From positions 1-33,383 of the forward strand of contig SVDG01000003.1 in NCBI GenBank assembly GCA_015057875.1: DNA of 33,383 nucleotides. The letters are read 5' to 3'. Position 1 is the first letter of the stretch. Every line of letters starts with the position of its first letter. The stretch is from Lachnospiraceae bacterium (GTDB lineage: Bacteria > Bacillota > Clostridia > Lachnospirales > Anaerotignaceae). A program made the translations under genes and the position numbers. The notes beneath the pieces were generated by a model. It did not search any database and was not told the origin of the DNA. It saw only the letters and a program-made list of their open reading frames with translations. Below are positions 25,787 to 33,383 of the stretch, in pieces.

Positions 25787-26100
25787 TCCTCCCCGTAGCT
25801 TATATCTACTACCCTTTCAAGACCGGATAGCTTTATCATTTTTGAAAACTCTTTCTTTACCCCTGTTACCAAAAGGCAACCGCCGAGGCTTTTTACAAGC
25901 CTGAGCCTGCCCATAACAAAGCCTAAAGCCGAACTATCCATAAAAGTAACGCCGCTTAAGTCGATCTCCATGTCCCTCAGTCTTCTTTCTATAAACTCCT
26001 TATCCGTCCTGTATCTTGCGTGCTCACAGCTATGATGGTCTATATCCCCCGTAAGCCTTACCACAAGGACATTGCTCTTTATGCCGAAAGCTACTTCCAT
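25783..26100 (-). CDS. spoIIAA: Anti-anti-sigma factor SpoIIAA (STAS domain)
   Basis: LTGDIDHHSCEHAR, MEIDLSGVTFMDSSALGFVMGR; overlaps spoIIAB by 4 bp. Confidence 0.95.
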   Translation of the reverse strand: MEVAFGIKSNVLVVRLTGDIDHHSCEHARYRTDKEFIERRLRDMEIDLSGVTFMDSSALGFVMGRLRLVKSLGGCLLVTGVKKEFSKMIKLSGLERVVDISYGEE

Positions 26101-26186
26101 AAAAATCTCTCCTCCCGGTTTTTTACAAATAAACTATACTTTAAATTATTCCCCGTTTCTTTAAAAACAATTCCAAAAATTAGTAC

Positions 26187-26222
26187 AAAAAAAGCGGAAA
26201 CCGTTAAGATTTCCGCTTTTTT
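26187..26222 (-). terminator. Intrinsic terminator of the STAND/SARP regulator gene
   Basis: AAAAAGCGGAAA-N9-TTTCCGCTTTTT; minus strand ends in a T-tract. Confidence 0.8.
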
Positions 26223-26241
26223 GATATTTATTCATTTTTGT

Positions 26242-29004
26242 TTATCTTTTTCCGACAGCCTTTATAATGGCACCGTAACCTTCCTTATCAAGCACATCAA
26301 GTGCCTCCTTTGAAAGATTCTGACATTTTCTTGAAAGAGGTGCGATAAAAGCACCCTCTGCACCGCCGAAGGCATCGCCCTTTATCCAGCTTAACACCTT
26401 AAGGGCATTGTCTGCGTTTTTATTTTTTATAAACTCGTCCTCAGCCATACGGAAATACTCATAATCCGTACCTACTGCCGTTTTATCTATGCTGTAGGCA
26501 TTATCCGAAAATGTTATTGCCTCACTTTCGCTTACTGCCTTTCTTAAGTTATACATCGTTGTGTTAAAAATAGGCGTAAGGGCCTTTGTAGGCGCCTCCT
26601 CCCACACGTTTTCTATTATCCTGTTTTTGCTTACCCCCTCGCCGTCCATATAAACAAGGTAGGCCATTATATCCCTTGCCTTTGTTGTACGCCATTTTAC
26701 CTCTTTATCCAAGCCTGACCATACTCTGAACTTACCGAATACCTCGGCATAGGCCATTTTGTTTTCAAGCGCACACTTAATGAAGACCTGCTCAAGATTT
26801 TTTATCGTATCCTCTCTTTCGCTTAGGAGTATCAGCACTTTAAGCTTGCTTCTGTCTATATCGCTCAAACCGCTTGCCTCGGGGGCATTGTCGCTTACCC
26901 AGCTTATATACTGCTCCGCCTTAAGCCTCTCGCCCTTCTTGATACAGTAAAGGGCAATATCCATAACAAGGTTTACAAAAAATACATTAAGCATACCGCC
27001 GCTTTCCTCGATTATAAGGTCAACAACGGGCATTATTTTATCAACATCGTTCCTATCCACAAGTATCTTTATGTAAATACAAAGGCATTCCACCCCGGAT
27101 GCAAAATCCAGAGCATTTATGTCAGAAGTAAGTGACATAAAGCGTTCACTTGTTTCCTTTGAAAGAGATGCATCATAAAGCTCTTTTATTATGCCGAAAT
27201 ATGTATTGTAAAGGGCGTGGTTTTTAAGCGGCTCCATATAAGCCCCTACAAAGCCTATGCATTCTTTTATGCCTTGTATGGAGGTCCTTTCACCAAATAC
27301 CTCTTCATAGAGTGCTATTTTAAGATACTGAAGCTCTCCGTACCATATTTCTCCCGTTATGCCGCTTTCAACAAGCTCTCTTTTGCATTTTTCAAACTCC
27401 TGCGAAGCCTTTTTCCTGTCACCTATTATATGCAGGGCACTTAAGCCGTACATATATATCTCACTTCGTTTTTTTATCCAGTAATCCTCTTTTTCGTTCT
27501 CCTTGCTCTTTTCATAGGCATAAACTGCCCTAGCAAGGCGTTTTGAAAAATAATACACGCATACAGAAAGGCGTTCGTAAAGCTTTTTGACCCTTAAATC
27601 ACCCTTTACGGAGCTTTTTTCCATACCACGCAGACAGATGTTATAGGCCTCGTTAAACTCGCCCATATCGTTAAGGACGCTTATTTTCTCTGCGTCTATG
27701 AAATAACCGTATAAAAGCGGATGCTCGCCTCTTGCTTTTTCCGCTTCGTTTATTACAGAAAGGGCCTCTTTAAGATATGATGTATTCCTTAAGGCTCTTG
27801 ATGTAAAAACTGCGGAATATATAAACCTTGTATCGTAAGGGTGGGATCTGAAATACTCAAAAGCCTTAAGCACAAGGCTGTAGCCTCTGCTGTAATCGCC
27901 TCTTAAAACAGATAAAGCACCGTCAACGGCATAAACTCCATAGCCCTTTTCATCAAGGGGGGCTATAAAGCTTAAAGTCTTATCCAGAAAATCAAGCTCG
28001 CCATCATCAAGCAGTTTAAAGCCTGACTTATCAAGGCAAAGAGCGGCCTCCTCCCTTTTACCCAGAAGCATACAGTATTTAATAAAGCTGATGCTGTCCT
28101 CTGTTTCATCGTAATAGGAGAGCAGTCTTTCATTCACAAGCTTCTTAGGAAGACCTACCCTTTCCGCAGCAGCGGCCTTAAGCATAGGATGAAGAGCAAA
28201 GCTGTTATCGGAAAATGTCGCAAAAAAGCTTCCACGCATATCTTCCGCTATCCTTATACCGTATTCCGCACCATAAAGATATTCGCAAAGGCCAAAGGGT
28301 ATATCATCTATAAGCACCGTATCGGAAACAAGGCGTTTTTTATCGCTTTCAAGCTTTTCGTAAACGTTTTTAAAAATATATGAAAGGGCCATATCTCTGC
28401 CCACCGCATAGCTTTTTGATACCGCCATAAAGCCTGCCGCAGCCGCATAGCCACCTATCTCGCGGATAAGGGCATCATCGTCTGTACCTGTTATGCTCGC
28501 AGCCTCTTTATCGGTAAGCCGGAAGGCAGTATTATCAATAAAAACTCCGTCTTTTTTAATAAATGTATCATAAACAGCAGGTAAAAAAACGCGTGAGCTT
28601 ACGATAAGCTGTACGTTTTCCGCCTCGGCAAAGCTCATAAAAAGCTCCTCATCAAAGAAGTTATCCATATCGTCTATTATAAGGGTATAGCCTTTAAGGT
28701 GCTTGTTAAGGGCATTTGTTATATCCTGCTTATCCTCTGTTTCGGCTAAAAATCTTTCGCCGAGGATATCCTTTATTTTTTCGGTACTATCGTATTTTGT
28801 AACGCTTGACCAGTATACCTTTTCCTTTTTAAGGGCATAGCTTAAAAGAGCCAGCGTTTTGCCGCAGCCCGCATCTGCACATACATATATGTTTTTTCGT
28901 CCTGCCGATTCAATAATGCTCATGATCCCTTCCCTTTCAACATAAAAGGGAGGAAGGGAAGGCAGCTTCTCTCTTGGGTTTAAAGTTTTTTCCAAGACTA
29001 TCAC
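26242..29004 (-). CDS. Large STAND-type ATPase transcriptional regulator with C-terminal SARP/BTAD-like winged-helix region
   Basis: Walker A ADAGCGKTLAL, Walker B-like YTLIIDDMDNF, long helical-repeat middle, C-terminal FGKFRVWSGLDKEVKWRTTKARDIMAYLVYMDGEGVSKNRIIENVWEEA...TTMYNLRKAVSE. Confidence 0.82.
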   Translation of the reverse strand: MIVLEKTLNPREKLPSLPPFYVEREGIMSIIESAGRKNIYVCADAGCGKTLALLSYALKKEKVYWSSVTKYDSTEKIKDILGERFLAETEDKQDITNALNKHLKGYTLIIDDMDNFFDEELFMSFAEAENVQLIVSSRVFLPAVYDTFIKKDGVFIDNTAFRLTDKEAASITGTDDDALIREIGGYAAAAGFMAVSKSYAVGRDMALSYIFKNVYEKLESDKKRLVSDTVLIDDIPFGLCEYLYGAEYGIRIAEDMRGSFFATFSDNSFALHPMLKAAAAERVGLPKKLVNERLLSYYDETEDSISFIKYCMLLGKREEAALCLDKSGFKLLDDGELDFLDKTLSFIAPLDEKGYGVYAVDGALSVLRGDYSRGYSLVLKAFEYFRSHPYDTRFIYSAVFTSRALRNTSYLKEALSVINEAEKARGEHPLLYGYFIDAEKISVLNDMGEFNEAYNICLRGMEKSSVKGDLRVKKLYERLSVCVYYFSKRLARAVYAYEKSKENEKEDYWIKKRSEIYMYGLSALHIIGDRKKASQEFEKCKRELVESGITGEIWYGELQYLKIALYEEVFGERTSIQGIKECIGFVGAYMEPLKNHALYNTYFGIIKELYDASLSKETSERFMSLTSDINALDFASGVECLCIYIKILVDRNDVDKIMPVVDLIIEESGGMLNVFFVNLVMDIALYCIKKGERLKAEQYISWVSDNAPEASGLSDIDRSKLKVLILLSEREDTIKNLEQVFIKCALENKMAYAEVFGKFRVWSGLDKEVKWRTTKARDIMAYLVYMDGEGVSKNRIIENVWEEAPTKALTPIFNTTMYNLRKAVSESEAITFSDNAYSIDKTAVGTDYEYFRMAEDEFIKNKNADNALKVLSWIKGDAFGGAEGAFIAPLSRKCQNLSKEALDVLDKEGYGAIIKAVGKR

Positions 29005-29025
29005 CTCTTTTAAACTATTAGTTAT

Positions 29026-29054
29026 ATTTTAAGACAGTTGTAAACTGCTGTCAA
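29026..29054 (-). promoter_or_regulatory. Sigma-A promoter of the STAND/SARP regulator with an inverted repeat in its spacer
   Basis: Minus strand TTGACA - 17 bp - TAAAAT; GACAG...CTGTC and CAGTT-N3-AACTG repeats overlap the -35 and spacer. Confidence 0.7.
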
Positions 29055-29151
29055 ACCTTTAAAGCTGTGCATATATGCTCTTTTTTTCTTTTTATTAAAT
29101 GCAAAATATGTTAAAATCATTTGTATATTTAAAGCACAAGGAGATCTATCA

Positions 29152-30876
29152 ATGATACGCAGATTTATATCTTACTATAAACCGCATAAGAAGCTGTTTT
29201 TTCTGGATATGCTGGCTTCTTTTTTAATGGCGCTTATAAGCATTTCCTACCCTATCGTTACCCGCACCATGCTTAACGACCTTATACCCAACCGCAAATA
29301 TCAGCTTATAATCGCATTCGGGCTGTTTTTGCTTTTTATGTATGTTATCCGTGCCCTTTTAAACTTTTTCATACAGTATGAGGGACATATGATGGGCGTA
29401 AATATGCAGGCACAGATGCGCCGCGATATGTTCCGTCACCTTGAAAAGCTGCCCTACAGATTTTTTGACAGCCACGAAACGGGTAAAATAATGAGCAGGC
29501 TTACAAACGACCTTATGGACATAAGCGAGCTTGCACACCACGGCCCCGAAAGCGTTATAATATGCACTTTTTCAATAATTGCATCGTTTATTTATCTCGC
29601 TACGATAAATATTTATCTTACCCTTATAATCTTCCTTTGCGTGCCTGCGCTTATAATCATAGCCGCGTCCCTTCGTACAAAAATGCTTAATGCCTTTATG
29701 CAGACCCGCCGTTCATTAGGCGAGATAAATGCTTCTATTGAAAGCAGTATATCCGGCATAAGGGTAACAAAGGCGTTCACAAACGCAGATAAAGAGCAGG
29801 AAAAATTTGAGGTGGGAAACTCCCTCTTTATTTCCGCAAGAAAAAAAGCCTATCACTCTATGGGTATATTCCACAGCGGTACAAGCTTTATAACAGATGT
29901 GTTTAATGTAATAGTGCTTATAGCAGGCGGACTTTTCCTTTACCGCGGAAGCATTACATTTGCGGATTATTCGGCGTTTATCGTGTCGATAAATCTTTTC
30001 CTTAACCCTGTTACGACTCTTATCAATTTTATGGAGATGTTCCAGAACGGTATAACAGGATTCCAGAGATTTATTGAGATAATGGACGAGGAGCCTGAAA
30101 AGGACTTGCCTGATGCCTGTGATATTGAAAACATAGAAGGCAATATTTCGTTTAAAAATGTTACCTACAGCTATGGCGAGGAGGGCGATGTGCTTAAAGA
30201 CGTAAGCCTTGAGATAAAAAAAGGCTCTACCTTTGCTCTCGTTGGGCCAAGCGGAGGAGGAAAGACCACTATCTGTCACCTTATACCGAGGTTTTATCCG
30301 CTTACGGAGGGGCAGATACTTATTGACGGAGTGGATATAAAAAACATATCCATGACTTCACTCAGGCGTAATATCGGTATCGTTCAGCAGGATATATATC
30401 TCTTTAACGCAAGCATCCGCGACAATATCCTCTACGGCAGGCTTGATGCAACCGATGAGGAGGTAATAGAGGCCGCAAAACGGGCTAATATACACGATTA
30501 TGTTATGTCACTTGAAAAGGGGTATGACACAGTTATAGGCGAGCGTGGTGTAAGGCTCAGCGGCGGGCAGAAGCAGAGGCTTTCTATCGCCCGCGTGTTC
30601 CTTAAAAATCCGCCTATACTGATACTTGATGAAGCTACAAGTGCTTTGGATAATACGACCGAGATACTTATACAGCAAGCCCTCGATGAGCTCTGTAAAG
30701 GACGTACGACCCTCGTTGTTGCACATAGGCTTTCAACTATTAAAAATGCCGATAAAATAGCCGTTATATCAAAAGGCAATATTATAGAACAAGGTACACA
30801 TAACGAGCTAATGAACGAAGACGGGCTCTATAAAAAACTATATAGCCAGCAGTTCAGAGAAAGCGATATTGAATAG
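29152..30876 (+). CDS. ABC transporter, fused permease/ATP-binding half-exporter (MsbA/MdlB-like)
   Basis: N-terminal six-TM exporter domain, GPSGGGKTTICHL, RLSGGQKQRLSIARV, PILILDEATSALD, VVAHRLST; AAGGAGA SD. Confidence 0.95.
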   Translation: MIRRFISYYKPHKKLFFLDMLASFLMALISISYPIVTRTMLNDLIPNRKYQLIIAFGLFLLFMYVIRALLNFFIQYEGHMMGVNMQAQMRRDMFRHLEKLPYRFFDSHETGKIMSRLTNDLMDISELAHHGPESVIICTFSIIASFIYLATINIYLTLIIFLCVPALIIIAASLRTKMLNAFMQTRRSLGEINASIESSISGIRVTKAFTNADKEQEKFEVGNSLFISARKKAYHSMGIFHSGTSFITDVFNVIVLIAGGLFLYRGSITFADYSAFIVSINLFLNPVTTLINFMEMFQNGITGFQRFIEIMDEEPEKDLPDACDIENIEGNISFKNVTYSYGEEGDVLKDVSLEIKKGSTFALVGPSGGGKTTICHLIPRFYPLTEGQILIDGVDIKNISMTSLRRNIGIVQQDIYLFNASIRDNILYGRLDATDEEVIEAAKRANIHDYVMSLEKGYDTVIGERGVRLSGGQKQRLSIARVFLKNPPILILDEATSALDNTTEILIQQALDELCKGRTTLVVAHRLSTIKNADKIAVISKGNIIEQGTHNELMNEDGLYKKLYSQQFRESDIE

Positions 30877-30883
30877 AACCTTA

Positions 30884-31087
30884 GGGGCTCTGCCCCCGAT
30901 ACCCCCGCAAGCCTTTAAAAAGGCTTGACCTAAATTTTAATTTGCAAAGCTTTGCTTTGCGTTAAAACCAAAGGGCTACCCCTTTTAATAGGGGTAGCCC
31001 TTGGTTTTTAAGCGGAACAAAGTTCCGCAAGTCAAAGTTTGGATTGAACCTTTTCAAAGGTTCACAGGGTTTGGGACAGCGTCCCAA
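30884..31087. repeat. Cluster of seven inverted repeats/hairpins in the convergent ABC exporter/histidine kinase intergenic region
   Basis: GGGGCtctGCCCC; CAAGCCTTTaaAAAGGCTTG; GCAAAGCTTTGC; AAAACCAAAGGGCTACCCC...GGGGTAGCCCTTGGTTTT; GCGGAACaaaGTTCCGC; GAACCTTTtcAAAGGTTC; TTGGGACagcGTCCCAA. Confidence 0.85.
30964..31008 (+). terminator. Strong terminator hairpin inside the inverted-repeat cluster
   Basis: About 18-bp stem with a single bulge, flanked by A- and T-runs. Confidence 0.75.
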
Positions 31088-31092
31088 GGGTT

Positions 31093-33042
31093 TCACTCAC
31101 TGACTCTTCTGAAATGCAGTTCTACTTTGAATAGGTCTCCGTCAACGTATATATCAAATGAGGCCTTCATAAGCTCGGCGAAGCTTTTAGCGATATTGAG
31201 CCCCAGCCCGCTTCCTTCCGTATTACGCGAGCTATCGCCTCTTACAAACCTCTCCATAAGCTCATCACTATCTATATTAAGCCTTTCCCTGGAAATATTT
31301 TTAAAGGTGATGACCACGTTCTCGCCTTTGTTTATAACATCAACGTATGCCCTTGTTTCCGGCTGTGCGTACTTACAGATATTATTAAGCACATTATCAA
31401 ATATCCTCCACAGCTTTCGTCCGTCCGCCATAATAATCGTAGGCACATCCGGCAGCGTTACCACGACCTCAAGCCCTTTTTCCTCAAGCTTTTCGCTGTA
31501 CTCACCCACCGCCTGATTTATTATCTCGCATACATCCATTTTCTCAAGATCAACAGGAAGGTTCCCCGTAGACGCCTTTGACGCTTCCAAAAGATCCTCC
31601 AGCAGCTTTTTGAGCCTGTTCGCCTGTTTTTCAAGCACCTGCGAATACTCGTCTATCTTACCCTCAGGCTCCTCCTTACGTATAAGGTCAACATAATTGA
31701 TAATAGACGTAAGAGGTGTTTTTATATCATGGCTCACGTTCGTTATAAGCTCCGTACGGAAACGCTCGCTCTTCATCTTCTGCTCAACTGCGCGCCCCAT
31801 ACCTCCGCTTATGCTGTTAAGGTTTTCGCCATGTGTCCTTAAATCGCCTTTAAGATTTGACACATCTATCCTTTCATCAAGGTTACCGCTTGCTATGTTT
31901 TCCCCTGCCTCTTTAAGCTTATTTAACGCTATTATCTGCCTGTATAACCATATAAACAAGATCGCATCTATAACGATCGTTATAGGCAGGATAAATATCC
32001 CCAGAAGATTTATCAGTATGATAAGCGTAAAGCCAAGCATCCATTTAAACACCAGGTCAAGATTATCAAACAAGCTTCCTATCCCGCCGAACACCTTATG
32101 GAAGAACATATAGATAAGTGTGTTTTTAAAAAGCGTACCCGTCTTTATGCGTGTTGCAAGGCTCATAAGCGCCGCAAGGCCAAGTATAACAAGTATGGCA
32201 AGTGAAATACCCGCCGTAACTATCTCCACAGCCGCAAACTGATAGAAGCTATCCACACAGAACACAAACACCAGCCCCGCAAATAACATAAGCGTACCCA
32301 TACCGACTATATAAACATCAAGCGGTATCTTATCCTGCCAGTTAGGCACTATCTCATCCGTGCCCGGTCTGTGGCCTGCGGCACACATAAGGAATATAAG
32401 GTCCGCAATAAACACGACCGCCATCAAAAGGCCAAGTATTATTATCCAGTAACGGGCGGAATAAAGCGTATTATGCATCTTATAAAGCTCATAGTATGTA
32501 TCCCCCGCCGTGGGAGTGCGGAATTTCATTACCACACGGTATGTCTCTTCAAATTCATTTCCGTTTTCGTCTTCATACCAATAATCATAGGTATGTTCAG
32601 ATTGATGGACTACTTCATTATCGTCAAAAGGTATTCCCTTTACAATAAGGTTTCCACCCTTTCCTTCAGTCTTGACCCTTGATCGGTCATAACCTCCAAT
32701 GACACCATCCTCGGTTTTTTCCTCAACAGGCAAAGTAACGTATGTATACACCTCGTCCAGATAAACCTCGTATGTATAATTTAAAGTATTGCTTTTTATC
32801 TGTTTGTTTATCTGATCCTGCGTATACCCGTTATAGGCAAGGTCTGATATATATCGGCTGTCCTGCCACGCCTGACGGTGGAAGACCGTGCTCTCAAAAA
32901 AGCGGTTACCGTCATTTCTGTAATAGCCCTGGCTGTATATATACGAAAAACCCGCCACACAGCCCACACCCGTTATAAATGAAATAACAAGCAAAAACAG
33001 GGCAACTACTTTAGCAAACAGGCTTTTGTTTAAGCCTTTCAT
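31093..33042 (-). CDS. Sensor histidine kinase
   Basis: N-terminal TM and extracytoplasmic region, several TM segments, HAMP-like region, NVSHDIKTPLTSIINYVDLI H-box, GSGLGLNIAKSFAELM G2 box. Confidence 0.93.
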   Translation of the reverse strand: MKGLNKSLFAKVVALFLLVISFITGVGCVAGFSYIYSQGYYRNDGNRFFESTVFHRQAWQDSRYISDLAYNGYTQDQINKQIKSNTLNYTYEVYLDEVYTYVTLPVEEKTEDGVIGGYDRSRVKTEGKGGNLIVKGIPFDDNEVVHQSEHTYDYWYEDENGNEFEETYRVVMKFRTPTAGDTYYELYKMHNTLYSARYWIIILGLLMAVVFIADLIFLMCAAGHRPGTDEIVPNWQDKIPLDVYIVGMGTLMLFAGLVFVFCVDSFYQFAAVEIVTAGISLAILVILGLAALMSLATRIKTGTLFKNTLIYMFFHKVFGGIGSLFDNLDLVFKWMLGFTLIILINLLGIFILPITIVIDAILFIWLYRQIIALNKLKEAGENIASGNLDERIDVSNLKGDLRTHGENLNSISGGMGRAVEQKMKSERFRTELITNVSHDIKTPLTSIINYVDLIRKEEPEGKIDEYSQVLEKQANRLKKLLEDLLEASKASTGNLPVDLEKMDVCEIINQAVGEYSEKLEEKGLEVVVTLPDVPTIIMADGRKLWRIFDNVLNNICKYAQPETRAYVDVINKGENVVITFKNISRERLNIDSDELMERFVRGDSSRNTEGSGLGLNIAKSFAELMKASFDIYVDGDLFKVELHFRRVSE

Positions 33043-33383
33043 TTTTTAACCTCCGTTTCCATTTTGTACCCCTGTCCCCATACTACTTTTATGTATCTGG
33101 GTTCAGAGGGATTGATCTCAACCTTTTCACGGATATGTCGGATATGTACTGCAACCGAGCCCTCTGAGCCGAAAGGCGACTCGTTCCATACCTGCTCGTA
33201 TATCTGCGCTGATGAAAAAACTCTGCCTGGGTTCTGCATAAGCAGTTTAAGCATTTTATACTCTATAGGCGTAAGGTATACGTCATCTCCGTCCACGGTT
33301 ACCGTTTTTGTTTTATCGTCCATACGGATACCGCCTATCACATACACCTCGGTTTCTTTTTCCATACCGCCAAGGGAGGTAAA
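33039..33383 (-). CDS. OmpR-family response regulator, C-terminal DNA-binding part (truncated by window edge)
   Basis: LTPIEYKMLKLLMQNPGRVFSSAQIYEQVWNESPFGSEGSVAVHIRHIREKVEINPSEPRYIKVVWGQGYKME; frame open to the last base (FTSLGG upstream of the internal Met); 4-bp overlap with the kinase. Confidence 0.93.
   Translation of the reverse strand, partial: FTSLGGMEKETEVYVIGGIRMDDKTKTVTVDGDDVYLTPIEYKMLKLLMQNPGRVFSSAQIYEQVWNESPFGSEGSVAVHIRHIREKVEINPSEPRYIKVVWGQGYKMETEVKK

Noticed and set aside
26120-26170. Sigma-H-like promoter upstream of spoIIAA (minus strand TTTGGAATT ... GGGGAATAA)
   Set aside because: Both cores resemble the sigma-H elements, but the GGA-to-GAA distance is about 20 nt, longer than the usual 17-18, so not called; TSS mapping would settle it
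29716-30726. Minus-strand ORFs of 187 and 72 aa within the ABC exporter
   Set aside because: Antisense to a well-supported exporter CDS; no coherent domain
30884-31087. CRISPR array or tandem repeat in the hairpin-rich intergenic block
   Set aside because: The stems are all different from one another; no direct repeats with regular spacers and no cas genes
1-33383. Defence island, prophage or integrative element
   Set aside because: No integrase, transposase, phage structural, toxin-antitoxin or restriction genes recognised; content is mostly core chromosomal

Overview
The window is a chromosomal segment from an endospore-forming low-GC Firmicute (Clostridia-like). This is inferred from SigF/SpoIIAA/SpoIIAB, a SPOCS-LysM protein and a T-box riboswitch. 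Plus-strand genes at the left: truncated ileS, an SDR oxidoreductase (divergent from a TetR regulator), an MBL-fold hydrolase, and a glutamine amidotransferase-MscS-DUF951 operon. Minus-strand genes: an FMN/Fe-S flavoprotein with an MTA/SAH nucleosidase, a SPOCS-LysM protein with signal peptidase I, and a tryptophan-type ABC importer behind a T-box leader. From about 12.9 to 26.1 kb there is one long minus-strand block: spoIIAA-spoIIAB-sigF, an HlyD-like adaptor, yggS-sepF-yggT-ylmH-divIVA, aroB-lspA-rluD, smc-ftsY. The right end has a STAND/SARP-like regulator divergent from an ABC exporter, then a two-component system truncated at the edge. I found no CRISPR array, tRNA, rRNA, transposase or phage gene. 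No single obviously new multi-gene system is proven here. The strongest unexplained signals are small-scale: (i) a terminator-like hairpin whose U-tract is the SD-to-start spacer of the SPOCS gene; (ii) a 12-aa Trp-containing sORF between the Trp T-box and the transporter; (iii) a perfect palindrome encoding the C-termini of two convergent proteins; (iv) a cluster of seven inverted repeats between the exporter and the kinase; (v) a STAND-SARP regulator with an inverted repeat in its own promoter, facing an ABC exporter. All product calls come from reading motifs; no database search was run.
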